Assembly (NCBI RefSeq): GCF_002104765.1
Contig: NZ_NCXM01000009.1
Coordinates: 1 to 64,000 of the forward strand
DNA: 64,000 bases
Reading direction: 5' to 3'
From: Mycolicibacterium vulneris
GTDB lineage: Bacteria > Actinomycetota > Actinomycetes > Mycobacteriales > Mycobacteriaceae
Shown: positions 45,433-54,460 of the stretch, piece after piece
Layout: each line of letters begins with the position of its first letter
Position numbering within the stretch: the stretch's first letter is position 1
The notes under the pieces: generated by a model
Database searches by the model: none
Seen by the model: the letters and a program-made list of their open reading frames with translations, nothing else
What the model was told of the DNA's origin: nothing
Position numbers and translations under genes: made by a program

Positions 45433-46827
45433 GTGGTGACGTCACCGAGCAACCTGCCCCGCACAGTCGGCGAACTGCGTGCCGCTGGTCATCGTGAACG
45501 CGGAGTCAAGCAGGAAATACGCGAAAATCTGCTGACCGCTTTGGCCGAAGGACCGGATAGCGCAGACATCTGGCCGGGCATTCTGGGATTCGACGACACC
45601 GTCTTGCCCCAGCTGGAGCGGGCGCTGATCGCGGGCCACGACTTCGTTCTGCTCGGCGAACGCGGTCAGGGCAAGACCCGGCTACTGCGTGCGCTGACCG
45701 GATTGCTCGACGAGTGGACGCCGGTGATCGCCGGAGCCGAACTAGGTGAGCACCCCTTCTCGCCGATCACGCCGGAGTCCATCCGCAAGGCCGTCACCCT
45801 GGGCGACGACCTGCCGATCGAATGGAAGCACCGCAGCGAGCGCTACACCGAAAAGCTCGCCACCCCGGACACCAGCGTCGCCGACCTGGTCGGCGACATC
45901 GACCCGATCAAGGTGGCCGAGGGCCGCAGCCTGGGAGACCCGGAGACCATCGCCTACGGCCTGATCCCGCGCGCGCACCGCGGCATCGTCGCGGTCAACG
46001 AGCTGCCCGACCTCGCCGAGCGCATCCAGGTGTCGATGCTCAACGTGATGGAGGAACGGGACATCCAGGTCCGCGGTTACACGCTGCGCCTCCCGCTGGA
46101 CGTGTTGGTGGTCGCCAGCGCCAACCCCGAGGACTACACCAACCGGGGCCGCATCATCACCCCGCTCAAAGATCGTTTCGGCGCGGAGATCCGGACCCAC
46201 TACCCGCTGGAGCTCGACGCGGAAGTCGGCGTGATCGCGCAGGAAGCGCACCTGTCGGCCCAGGTTCCCGACTACCTGATGCAGGTCATCGCGCGGTTCG
46301 CCCGCTACCTGCGGGAGTCCAACTCCGTCGATCAACGCTCCGGGGTGTCGGCACGGTTCGCGATTGCCGCCGCCGAGACCGTCGCCGCCGCCGCGCGGCA
46401 TCGCGGTGCGGTGCTGGGGGAGACTGATCCGGTGGCCCGGGTGGTCGACCTGGGCACGGTGATCGACGTCCTGCGCGGCAAGCTGGAATTCGAATCCGGC
46501 GAGGAGGGCCGCGAGCAGGCCGTGCTCGAACACCTGCTGCGCCGCGCGACTGCGGACACCGCGTCGCGGGTGTTGGGCGGCATCGACGTCGGTTCGCTGG
46601 TGAGCGCGGTCGAGGGCGGTTCGGCGGTGACGACCGGCGAGCGGGTATCGGCCAAGGACGTGCTGGCCGCGGTCCCGAACCTGCCCGTGGTGGACAAGAT
46701 CGCGGCCAAGCTCGGCGCGCAGTCGGAAGGCGAACGCGCCGCGGCGCTGGAACTGGCGCTTGAGGCCCTGTATCTGGCGAAGCGCATCGACAAGGTATCC
46801 GGGGAGGGTCAAACCGTCTATGGCTAA
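45433..46827 (+). CDS. Magnesium-chelatase-like/MoxR-type AAA+ ATPase (Rv0958-type)
   Basis: A 464-residue AAA+ ATPase. Walker A is GERGQGKT at residues 75-82. The Walker B position reads IVAVNELPD, with Asn189-Glu190 instead of the usual Asp-Glu. Sensor 1 is VVASANPEDYTNRGRIITPLKDRF near residue 230. Such ATPases work with a VWA-domain partner as a chaperone or metal-insertion complex, and that partner gene follows with an 8-bp overlap. The client is unknown. GTG at 45433 or the in-frame GTG at 45436 may be the start. Confidence 0.88.
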   Translation: MVTSPSNLPRTVGELRAAGHRERGVKQEIRENLLTALAEGPDSADIWPGILGFDDTVLPQLERALIAGHDFVLLGERGQGKTRLLRALTGLLDEWTPVIAGAELGEHPFSPITPESIRKAVTLGDDLPIEWKHRSERYTEKLATPDTSVADLVGDIDPIKVAEGRSLGDPETIAYGLIPRAHRGIVAVNELPDLAERIQVSMLNVMEERDIQVRGYTLRLPLDVLVVASANPEDYTNRGRIITPLKDRFGAEIRTHYPLELDAEVGVIAQEAHLSAQVPDYLMQVIARFARYLRESNSVDQRSGVSARFAIAAAETVAAAARHRGAVLGETDPVARVVDLGTVIDVLRGKLEFESGEEGREQAVLEHLLRRATADTASRVLGGIDVGSLVSAVEGGSAVTTGERVSAKDVLAAVPNLPVVDKIAAKLGAQSEGERAAALELALEALYLAKRIDKVSGEGQTVYG

Positions 46828-48799
46828 AGGGCATTCTTCGCGCTACTCGGCGTACACCGGCGGGCCCGACCCGCTGGCCCCGCCGGTGGATCTGCGCGAG
46901 GCGCTCGAACAGATCGGCCAGGATGTCATGGCCGGCACGTCGCCGCGCCGTGCGCTGTCGGAGCTGCTGCGCCGCGGCACCAAGAACATGCCCGGTGCCG
47001 ACCGGCTGGCCGCCGAGGCCAACCGGCGGCGACGGGATTTGTTGCGGCGCAACAACTTAGACGGAACCCTTCAGGAGATCAAGAAACTTCTCGATGAGGC
47101 CGTGTTAGCCGAGCGCAAGGAGCTGGCCCGCGCGCTCGACGACGACGCCCGGTTCGGCGAACTGCAGCTGGACGCGCTGCCGTCGTCGCCGGCCAAGGCC
47201 GTCCAAGAACTCTCCGACTACAACTGGCGCAGTGGCGAGGCGCGCCAAAAGTACGACCAGATCAAGGATCTGCTCGGCCGCGAGATGCTCGACCAACGCT
47301 TCGCGGGCATGAAGCAGGCCCTGGAAGGGGCCACCGACGAGGATCGTCAGCGGGTCAACGACATGGTCAACGACCTCAACGACCTGCTGGACAAGCACGC
47401 CCGCGGTGAGGACACCCAGCAAGACTTCGAAGACTTCATGAACAAGCACGGCGAATTCTTCCCGGACAACCCGCAAAACGTCGATGAGTTGCTTGACTCC
47501 CTGGCCAAGCGCGCCGCCGCCGCGCAGCGCTTCCGGAACAGCCTGAGCGCCGAACAGCGCGCGGAGCTGGATGCCTTGGCGCAGCAGGCTTTTGGCTCGC
47601 CGTCGCTGATGCAGGCGCTGAACCGGCTCGATGCGCACCTGCAGGCGGCCCGGCCGGGGGAGGACTGGAGCGGGTCCGAGCAGTTCTCCGGTGACAACCC
47701 GTTCGGGATGGGGGAGGGCACCCAGGCGCTGTCCGACATCGCCGAGCTGGAGCAACTGGCCGAGCAGCTCTCGCAGAGCTATCCGGGCGCCACCATGGAC
47801 GACGTCGACCTGGACGCGCTGGCGCGCCAGCTCGGTGACGAGGCGGCCGTCGACGCCCGAACGCTCGCCGAATTGGAACGCGCGCTGGTTAATCAGGGCT
47901 TCTTGGATCGCGGCTCCGACGGCCAGTGGCGGCTGTCGCCCAAGGCCATGCGCCGACTCGGCGAGACGGCGCTACGCGATGTGGCACAACAACTTTCCGG
48001 TCGCCGCGGGGAGCGCGACCATCGGCGCGCCGGAGCGGCCGGTGAACTCACCGGCGCCACCCGACCCTGGCAGTTCGGCGACACCGAGCCATGGAACATC
48101 TCCCGCACGTTGACCAATGCCGTTCTGCGCCAGTCGGGAACCGCCACCCTGGACGGCCCGGACGGGCGGTTGAAGATCACCGTCGACGACGTCGAGGTCT
48201 CCGAGACCGAGACGCGTACGCAGGCCGCGGTCGCGCTGCTGGTCGATACCTCGTTCTCCATGGTGATGGAGAATCGCTGGCTGCCCATGAAGCAGACGGC
48301 GCTGGCGCTGAACCACCTGGTGTGCACGCGCTTTCGCTCGGATGCCTTGCAGATCATCGCTTTTGGCCGATACGCACGGACGGTGACCGCCGCCGAGCTT
48401 ACCGGCCTCGAGGGCGTCTACGAGCAGGGCACCAACCTGCATCACGCACTGGCGCTGGCCGGTCGCCATCTGCGCCGCCATCCCAACGCGCAGCCCGTGG
48501 TGCTGGTGGTGACCGACGGCGAGCCGACCGCGCACCTGGAGGATTTCGACGGCGACGGCACCACCGTGTTCTTCGACTATCCGCCGCATCCGCGGACCAT
48601 CGCCCACACCGTGCGCGGCTTCGACGAGATGGCGCGGCTGGGCGCCCAGATCACCATTTTCCGGCTGGGCAGCGACCCGGGCCTGGCCCGGTTCATCGAC
48701 CAGGTCGCCCGGCGGGTGGAGGGACGGGTCGTGGTGCCCGATCTCGACGGATTGGGGGCGGCCGTGGTCGGCGATTACCTGCGGTCTCGCCGTCGCTGA
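46820..48799 (+). CDS. VWA-domain protein, partner of the AAA+ ATPase (Rv0959-type)
   Basis: A 659-residue protein. Residues ~20-420 are mainly helical and charged, with coiled-coil-like stretches (for example LARALDDDARFGELQLDAL). The C-terminal von Willebrand A domain starts near residue 470. Its metal-ion-dependent adhesion site is complete: DTSFS beginning at Asp476, GTNLHHAL near residue 537, and VTDGEPT near residue 568. The overlap with the ATPase gene and the shared order with M. tuberculosis point to a two-component AAA+/VWA machine resembling magnesium chelatase ChlI/ChlD or MoxR/VWA systems. Confidence 0.88.
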   Translation: MAKGHSSRYSAYTGGPDPLAPPVDLREALEQIGQDVMAGTSPRRALSELLRRGTKNMPGADRLAAEANRRRRDLLRRNNLDGTLQEIKKLLDEAVLAERKELARALDDDARFGELQLDALPSSPAKAVQELSDYNWRSGEARQKYDQIKDLLGREMLDQRFAGMKQALEGATDEDRQRVNDMVNDLNDLLDKHARGEDTQQDFEDFMNKHGEFFPDNPQNVDELLDSLAKRAAAAQRFRNSLSAEQRAELDALAQQAFGSPSLMQALNRLDAHLQAARPGEDWSGSEQFSGDNPFGMGEGTQALSDIAELEQLAEQLSQSYPGATMDDVDLDALARQLGDEAAVDARTLAELERALVNQGFLDRGSDGQWRLSPKAMRRLGETALRDVAQQLSGRRGERDHRRAGAAGELTGATRPWQFGDTEPWNISRTLTNAVLRQSGTATLDGPDGRLKITVDDVEVSETETRTQAAVALLVDTSFSMVMENRWLPMKQTALALNHLVCTRFRSDALQIIAFGRYARTVTAAELTGLEGVYEQGTNLHHALALAGRHLRRHPNAQPVVLVVTDGEPTAHLEDFDGDGTTVFFDYPPHPRTIAHTVRGFDEMARLGAQITIFRLGSDPGLARFIDQVARRVEGRVVVPDLDGLGAAVVGDYLRSRRR

Positions 48800-48877
48800 C
48801 CGCCCCCCTTTGCAACCCCGGTCTTGGGGTAGGTGTGCCATGGACTGGGTACAGGCATTTGGAGAAGGAGGAGACCT

Positions 48878-49726
48878 ATGAGCCAGGTTCCAACGATCGA
48901 ACTCAATGACGGTGTGAGCATTCCGCAGCTGGGTTTCGGGGTGTTCCAGATCAAGCCCGACGAGACGGCGGCGGCGGTGAAGACGGCGCTCGAAATCGGA
49001 TACCGCCACATCGATACGGCCGAAATGTACGGCAACGAAAAGGAAGTCGCGCAAGGCATTCGCGATGCGGGTCTCGACCGCGGCGATGTCTTCGTCACCA
49101 GCAAGCTCAACAACGGATTTCACAAGCCCGACGATGCGCGCCGCGCCTTCGACGAGACGCTGAAGAAGCTGGATTCCGACTACGTCGATTTGTTCCTGAT
49201 CCACTGGCCGCTGCCCACCCTCTACGACGGCGACTTCGTCTCGACGTGGAAAGTGTTCGAGGAGTTCGCGCGCGACGGCCGCGCTCGCAGCATCGGTGTG
49301 TCCAATTTTCAAGTCGCACACCTGGATCGGCTCGCCAGCGAGACCGACACCGTCCCGTCGGTCAACCAGATCGAGGTGCATCCCTATTTCGGCAACGACG
49401 AAGTCCGGGCCTACGGGCGCGAGCATGGCATCGCCACCGAGGCGTGGGCGCCCATCGCGCAGGGCAGGGTGCTCGACGATCCGGTGATCAACCGCGTCGC
49501 TGAGGGCCGCGGTAAGACCGCCGCGCAGGTGGTGTTGCGCTGGCACATTCAGCGGGGCGACATCGTCTTCCCGAAATCGGTGACGCCGGAACGGGTCAAG
49601 GCCAACTTCGAGCTGTTCGACTTTGAGCTGGACGACTCCGACATGGACGCGATCTCCGCGCTGAACAAGGGTGAGTCGGGACGCAACGGCCCCAACCCCG
49701 ACACGTTCGATTACGTGCCCGACTGA
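48878..49726 (+). CDS. Aldo/keto reductase
   Basis: A 282-residue NADPH-dependent aldo-keto reductase. The catalytic set is visible: Asp in IDTAEMYGNE with Tyr (residues ~43-48), Lys in VTSKL near residue 73 and His in LIHWP near residue 106. The C-terminal IVFPKSVTPERVKANF near residue 232 binds the NADP phosphate. The ATG follows AGGAGGAGA, a strong ribosome-binding site that decides the start. M. tuberculosis has a related enzyme (Rv2971), probably for reactive aldehyde reduction. It is a single gene, convergent with the DUF1707 gene. Confidence 0.93.
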   Translation: MSQVPTIELNDGVSIPQLGFGVFQIKPDETAAAVKTALEIGYRHIDTAEMYGNEKEVAQGIRDAGLDRGDVFVTSKLNNGFHKPDDARRAFDETLKKLDSDYVDLFLIHWPLPTLYDGDFVSTWKVFEEFARDGRARSIGVSNFQVAHLDRLASETDTVPSVNQIEVHPYFGNDEVRAYGREHGIATEAWAPIAQGRVLDDPVINRVAEGRGKTAAQVVLRWHIQRGDIVFPKSVTPERVKANFELFDFELDDSDMDAISALNKGESGRNGPNPDTFDYVPD

Positions 49727-49735
49727 ACCGTTCTG

Positions 49736-50338
49736 CTAGCCGCGCGGCCGGCGGGCCTTGCGGATGATGCCGACCCCGCCCCACAGCGAGAAGCCGCGAA
49801 TGTGGACGGTCGGCGCGCCGGGCGTGCCCTTTCCGAGGACGGCGCGGTCGAAGTTGCCCATCACGCCGCGGCCGTGCACCTCGACGTTGACCTCGGGCGG
49901 CAGCAAAATGTTCTGCACACCCATAATCGACATCGCATGAATGTCGACCTCGGTCGAGGTGAAGTCCGCGTAGCGCAGATCGACCACCCCGCTGCCCCAC
50001 AGGGTGAAGGTGGTGAGCTTCTTCGGGACGTTCCATCGGCCGCGGCGCTCGAAGCCGCTCATCAACGCCAGCAGCAGGGTCGACGGCGCCGGATTGGGCT
50101 TGCCGCCACGGCGGGGGCTGATCGGCGTCCCCGGCAGATCGGCCCGCAGCTGATCCAGTTCCTCGTACGTGGTCGCCGCATACGCCCTGGTCAAACGCTC
50201 CTCGTAATCGTTGAGCTGCAGGCGGCCCTGCTCGGCCGCATACGCAAGCAACTGCGCAATCTGGATGCGATCAGTGTCAGCCGCGCGCGACGGCTCGCCG
50301 CGCGTGTCCTCCGCATCCCGTTGCGTTGAGTTGCTCAT
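49736..50338 (-). CDS. DUF1707 SHOCT-like domain protein (Rv0966c-type)
   Basis: A 200-residue soluble protein. Residues ~20-75 are the DUF1707 domain, ending in GRLQLNDYEERLTRAYAATTYEELDQLRADLPG. The C-terminal half is a cell-wall-active-antibiotics-response-like beta domain (TLWGSGVVDLRYADF.. GVQNILLPPEV). Its function is unknown; DUF1707 proteins often occur with sensor or membrane-stress genes. In M. tuberculosis the csoR-ctpV copper operon comes next, but here only 132 bp separate this gene from the echA7-type gene. Confidence 0.87.
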   Translation of the reverse strand: MSNSTQRDAEDTRGEPSRAADTDRIQIAQLLAYAAEQGRLQLNDYEERLTRAYAATTYEELDQLRADLPGTPISPRRGGKPNPAPSTLLLALMSGFERRGRWNVPKKLTTFTLWGSGVVDLRYADFTSTEVDIHAMSIMGVQNILLPPEVNVEVHGRGVMGNFDRAVLGKGTPGAPTVHIRGFSLWGGVGIIRKARRPRG

Positions 50339-50470
50339 CACCCACGAGCCTACGACGTCCAGGTTTTGCTGCAAGAGGATTGGCTAAACTGCAACCTTGC
50401 GCCGGCCCGCGCCGCGCCGCCGGCCGCCCGGCCGGGCACTTTGTTCGACATCTGGCTAACTCCTCGCTGG

Positions 50471-51304
50471 CTAACTCGTCCAGTTGGGAGGCCGCTTCTC
50501 CAGGAACGCCAGCATGCCTTCTTGCGCTTCGTCGGACACGAACAGCCGGGCCGATTCCTCGGCGAGCCGCTCGGCGTCGCGGTCGAACCCGTCCAGCACC
50601 GCGGCCGTGGTCAGTGCCTTAGAGGCCGCAAGGCCCTGCGGCGAACCGCGGCCGATGTCGGAGACCAGTTTGTCCACCGCGGCGTCGACGTCCTCGGCCG
50701 CCTCGGTGATCAATCCGATCTCGGCCGCCCGGCCGGCGTCGAACGTCTCGCCGGACAGGTAGTAACGCGCCGCGGCCCGCGCCGACAGTTTCGGCAGTAG
50801 CGTCAACGAGATGATCGCCGGGGCGACGCCGATCCGGGCCTCGGTCAGCGCGAAGGTGCTGCGCGGGCCGGCGACCGCGATATCGCAGGCACCCACCAGG
50901 CCGAATCCGCCGGCACGGACGTGCCCGTTGATCGCGGCGATCACCGGCAGCGGCGAGGAGACGATGGCCCGCATCAAGGCGGCCATCTCCCGGGCCCGCT
51001 CGACGGCCATGTCGTATGCCGATGGCGGCGACCCGCTCGGCCCGGCAGCGCCGCGCTCGCGATCGCCACGCGGGTCGCCGTCGCCGGCCTCGCTCAGATC
51101 CGCACCGGCACAAAAGGTGCCGCCGGTGTGGCCCAGCACCACCACCCGCACCGCCGGATCCGCCGAGGCGTCGCGCAGGCCCTGGTGCAGCTGGTTGACC
51201 AGCGTGGTGGACAGGGCGTTGCGGTTGTGCGGTGAGTTCAGCGTCAGCCGCGCGTGCGGGCCGCCCGTGTCGGCGGGTCCGGCGTATTCGACGAGCGTAT
51301 CCAT
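50471..51304 (-). CDS. echA7: Enoyl-CoA hydratase/isomerase family protein (EchA7-type)
   Basis: A 277-residue crotonase and last gene of the six-gene acyl-CoA operon. Oxyanion and CoA segments are [14 protein letters not shown] near residue 61 and NGHVRAGGFGLVGACDIAV near residue 120. The ATG at 51304 overlaps the preceding acyl-CoA dehydrogenase stop by 1 bp, which fixes the start. A Gly/Asp/Arg/Pro-rich stretch (about residues 79-95) is encoded by a degenerate copy of the ~55-bp dispersed repeat. In this pathway it may hydrate a carboxylated enoyl-CoA, by analogy with methylglutaconyl-CoA hydratase. Confidence 0.88.
   Translation of the reverse strand: MDTLVEYAGPADTGGPHARLTLNSPHNRNALSTTLVNQLHQGLRDASADPAVRVVVLGHTGGTFCAGADLSEAGDGDPRGDRERGAAGPSGSPPSAYDMAVERAREMAALMRAIVSSPLPVIAAINGHVRAGGFGLVGACDIAVAGPRSTFALTEARIGVAPAIISLTLLPKLSARAAARYYLSGETFDAGRAAEIGLITEAAEDVDAAVDKLVSDIGRGSPQGLAASKALTTAAVLDGFDRDAERLAEESARLFVSDEAQEGMLAFLEKRPPNWTS
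51021..51070. repeat. Degenerate copy of the dispersed repeat inside the echA7-type gene
   Basis: About 50 bp align without long gaps to the 55-bp unit found after rpmF: GATGGCGGCG, CCCGCT, GCCCGGC, CGCCGCGCT and GCGA-CGCC blocks occur in the same order and spacing. The reading frame stays open through it and encodes the low-complexity Gly/Asp/Arg-rich stretch. It may be a short interspersed element captured in a coding sequence. Confidence 0.6.
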
Positions 51305-52470
51305 CAGTAGCTTCGGGGCAGGCCCAGCGATGTCTGCGCGACGAAGTTCAGCACCATCTCGCGGCTGACCGGAGCGATGCGGCCCAGCCGCGCCGAGGTC
51401 AGCATCGCGGCCACGCCGTACTCCTTGGTCAGCCCGTTGCCGCCCATCGACTGCACCGCCTGGTCCACCGACCGCGTGGCCGCCTCGGCCGCAGCGTATT
51501 TCGCCATGTTCGCGGCCTCGGCCGCGCCCATGTCGTTGCCCGAGTCGTACAGGGTGGCGGCCTTCTGCAGCATCAGCTTGGCCAGCTCGACCTCGATGTG
51601 GCACTGCGCCAACGGATGTGACAGGCCCTGGTGCGCGCCGATTGGCGTGCCCCACACCTGGCGGGTCTTGACGTAGTCGGCGGCCTTGCTGAGGGCGAAC
51701 CGTCCCATCCCGACAGAGCTCGCCGCGCCCATGATGCGTTCGGGGTTGAGCCCGGCGAAAAGCTGTGCGATGGCGGCGTCTTCGGCGCCGACCAGCGCGT
51801 CGCTGGGCAGGCGAACGTCGTCGAGGAAGACCTGGAACTGGCGTTCGGGGCTGATCAGCTCCATTTCGATTGGCGTGTAGGTGAATCCGGGCGCGTCGGT
51901 GGGCACTACGAACAGCGCGGGGCGCAGCTTGCCGGTCTTGGCCTCTTCCGTGCGGGCCACCACGAGCACCGCCTGCGCCTGGTCGATGCCGGAGATGTAG
52001 ACCTTCTGGCCCTTGAGGATCCAGTCGCTGCCGTCGCGGCGGGCGGTGGTGGTGATCTTGTGCGAGTTGGAGCCGGCGTCGGGCTCGGTGATGGCGAACG
52101 CCATCGTTAGCGTGCCGTCGGCGATGCCCGGGATCCAGCGCTTCTTCTGCTCCTCGGTGCCGAACTTGCTGATGATGGTGCCGTTGATGGCGGGCGAGAC
52201 GACCATCAGCAGCAGCGCGCTACCCGCGGCCGCCATCTCCTCCATGACCAGTGACAGCTCGTACATTCCGGCGCCGCCACCGCCGTACTCCTCGGGCAGG
52301 TTCACTCCGAGGAAGCCGAGTTTGCCTGCTTCGGACCATAATTCGTCGGTGTGCTCGTGGGCGCGGGCCTTGCGCAGGTAGTACTCGCTGCCGTAGTTGG
52401 CTGCCCACGCCGCCACCGATTTGCGTAGGGCCTGACGCTCCTCGCTCTCGATGAAGCTGGTGTCGGTCAT
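51304..52470 (-). CDS. fadE12: Acyl-CoA dehydrogenase (FadE12-type)
   Basis: A 388-residue FAD-dependent acyl-CoA dehydrogenase that introduces a 2,3-double bond. FAD-site segments are MAFAITEPDAGSNSHKITTTARRDG near residue 125 and QVWGTPIGAHQGLSHPLA near residue 273, followed by QAVQSMGGNGLTKEYGV near residue 345. It begins MTDTSFIESEERQALRKSV. The start overlaps the biotin carboxylase stop by 4 bp. It is the second dehydrogenase in the operon, implying that two unsaturation steps, or two chain types, are handled. Confidence 0.93.
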   Translation of the reverse strand: MTDTSFIESEERQALRKSVAAWAANYGSEYYLRKARAHEHTDELWSEAGKLGFLGVNLPEEYGGGGAGMYELSLVMEEMAAAGSALLLMVVSPAINGTIISKFGTEEQKKRWIPGIADGTLTMAFAITEPDAGSNSHKITTTARRDGSDWILKGQKVYISGIDQAQAVLVVARTEEAKTGKLRPALFVVPTDAPGFTYTPIEMELISPERQFQVFLDDVRLPSDALVGAEDAAIAQLFAGLNPERIMGAASSVGMGRFALSKAADYVKTRQVWGTPIGAHQGLSHPLAQCHIEVELAKLMLQKAATLYDSGNDMGAAEAANMAKYAAAEAATRSVDQAVQSMGGNGLTKEYGVAAMLTSARLGRIAPVSREMVLNFVAQTSLGLPRSY

Positions 52471-54455
52471 GCTTGATCCCCTTCTGATTGCGGCGCTTCC
52501 ACTCTTGCCAGCACGGCGCCGACTTCGACTTGCTGACCGGTCTTGACGTTGAGTTCGGTGAGTACCCCGTCGACCGGGGCGACGATTGTGTGTTCCATCT
52601 TCATGGCTTCCAGCCAGATCAGGGGCTGGCCGGCGGTGACGGTGTCGCCGATCGCCGCGCCGAGCCGGATGACGCTGCCGGGCATAGGTGCCACCAGCGA
52701 GCCCTTTTCGACGGTCGAACCGGGCTCAGGGAAGCGCGGCAGCGCGATCAGGTTCACGGGTCCGCGTGCGGAATCGACGTAAACGTCGGAATCGCCCGTG
52801 TCGTAGCGCCGCACCGAGAAGCCGTGGTCGACGCCGTCGGCCCGCAGCACGACGTCCTCCGCGCTGGCCGACACCAGCTGCACCGATGGGTCGTCGGGGA
52901 GCGCCAATCCGGTTCTGCTGAACCGGTATTGAATTCGATGCTCGTCACCCCGGTCGTCGCGATAGGCCTTGACCTGATGGCCCGACGCCAGGTTGCGCCA
53001 GCCGCTGGGGACGGCGCCCAACACCGGGGCGGCGGCGCGGTTGTGCGCGGCGTCGGCGAGCGCGGCCGCGATGGCGGACAGGCGGGCCACCGCGGCGTCG
53101 CCGAGCGGCGCCGCCAGCCGCGCCAGGTCGTGGGTATCGAAAAACGCGGTGTCGGTGGCACCGTCGAGGAACGCCGGATGCCGCAGCACGTTCACCAGCA
53201 GATCGCGGTTGGTGCGCACCCCGTGCACCCGGGCGCGAGCCAGCGCGTCGGCGAGCACTAGCGCCGCCTGGCGGCGCGTCGGGGCGTAGGAGATGACCTT
53301 GGCCAGCATCGGATCGTAGTGAATCGAGACGGTGCACCCGTCGACGATGCCGGAATCCAGCCGGATTCCGGTCCGCTGTCCCAGTGAGCTGAACTCGGTC
53401 CGGACCGACGGCACATCGAACGCGTGCACCAGGCCGGCCTGCGGCCGCCAGTTCTTGGCGGGGTCCTCGGCGTAGAGCCGGGCCTCGATCGAATGTCCTT
53501 GGGCGGCGGGCGGTTGCACGTCGAGACGCGCGCCGTCGGCGACGGCGAGCTGGAGTTCGACGAGGTCGAGCCCGGTGGTCTCCTCGGTGACCGGGTGTTC
53601 GACCTGCAGCCGGGTGTTCATCTCCAGGAAGTAGAACTCGCCGTCGTCGTCGGCGAGGAACTCGACGGTCCCGGCTCCGGTGTACCCGATGGCTTCGGCG
53701 GCCAGCCTCGCCGCGTCGAACAGCTTGGCGCGCATGCCGGGTGTGCGCTCCACCAGCGGCGAGGGCGCCTCCTCGATGATCTTCTGGTGGCGGCGCTGAA
53801 TCGAGCATTCGCGTTCGCCGACCGCCCACACCGTGCCGTGGGTGTCGGCCATCACCTGAACCTCGATGTGGTGCCCGGTGGGCAGATAGCGTTCGCAGAA
53901 CACGGTCGGATCACCGAACGCGGACTGCGCCTCGCGGCTCGCCGCGGCGACTTCGCCCGCCAGAGCGGACAATTCGCGGACCACCCGCATGCCGCGGCCA
54001 CCGCCCCCGGCGGAGGCCTTGACCAGCACCGGCAGCTGAACCTGGGTGACGGTTTCGGGGTCGAGCTCGTCGAGCACCGGCACCCCGGCCGCGGCCATCA
54101 GCTTCTTGGACTCGATCTTGGAGCCCATCGCGCGCACCGCGTCCACCGGCGGGCCGACCCACGTCAGGCCCGCGTCCTGGACGGCGGCTGCGAATTCGGC
54201 GTTCTCCGAGAGGAACCCGTAGCCGGGGTGTATCGCGTCGGCGCCCGCGGCGCGGGCGGCCGCGATGATGGCCGCGGCGTTGAGGTAGTCGTTGGACTTG
54301 TCCAGCCGCACCCTGGCGTCGGCCTCGGCGACGTGCGGCGCGCCGGCGTCGGGGTCGGTGTAGACGGCGACGGTGCCGAGGCCGAGCCGGCGGCAGGTGG
54401 CGAACACGCGCCGGGCGATCTCGCCCCGGTTGGCGACCAGAACTCGAGTGATCAT
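52467..54455 (-). CDS. accA2: Biotin-dependent acyl-CoA carboxylase alpha subunit (AccA2-type)
   Basis: A 662-residue biotin carboxylase/biotin carrier protein. The N-terminus is MITRVLVANRGEIARRVFATCR; the ATP-grasp carboxylase domain spans ~1-450, with KASAGGGGRGMRVV near residue 150 and EFYFLEMNTRLQVEHPVTEE near residue 275. The C-terminal carrier domain carries biotinyl-Lys619 in EAMKMEH. It pairs with the carboxyltransferase encoded 5 bp upstream. The organisation is that of methylcrotonyl- or geranyl-CoA carboxylases. The ATG is set where similarity begins. Confidence 0.95.
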   Translation of the reverse strand: MITRVLVANRGEIARRVFATCRRLGLGTVAVYTDPDAGAPHVAEADARVRLDKSNDYLNAAAIIAAARAAGADAIHPGYGFLSENAEFAAAVQDAGLTWVGPPVDAVRAMGSKIESKKLMAAAGVPVLDELDPETVTQVQLPVLVKASAGGGGRGMRVVRELSALAGEVAAASREAQSAFGDPTVFCERYLPTGHHIEVQVMADTHGTVWAVGERECSIQRRHQKIIEEAPSPLVERTPGMRAKLFDAARLAAEAIGYTGAGTVEFLADDDGEFYFLEMNTRLQVEHPVTEETTGLDLVELQLAVADGARLDVQPPAAQGHSIEARLYAEDPAKNWRPQAGLVHAFDVPSVRTEFSSLGQRTGIRLDSGIVDGCTVSIHYDPMLAKVISYAPTRRQAALVLADALARARVHGVRTNRDLLVNVLRHPAFLDGATDTAFFDTHDLARLAAPLGDAAVARLSAIAAALADAAHNRAAAPVLGAVPSGWRNLASGHQVKAYRDDRGDEHRIQYRFSRTGLALPDDPSVQLVSASAEDVVLRADGVDHGFSVRRYDTGDSDVYVDSARGPVNLIALPRFPEPGSTVEKGSLVAPMPGSVIRLGAAIGDTVTAGQPLIWLEAMKMEHTIVAPVDGVLTELNVKTGQQVEVGAVLARVEAPQSEGDQA

Positions 54456-54460
54456 GGGGC

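Noticed and set aside
45435..45446. Perfect palindrome GGTGACGTCACC at the start of the AAA+ ATPase gene
   Set aside because: It overlaps the start codons and is short. The symmetric GTGAC/GTCAC composition is common in GC-rich coding DNA, so I do not claim an operator.
50339..50470. Possible remnant of the csoR-ctpV copper operon that lies here in M. tuberculosis
   Set aside because: Only 132 bp separate the DUF1707 and echA7-type genes. I see no fragment of a CsoR or P-type ATPase coding sequence, only the short direct repeat TGGCTAACTC.
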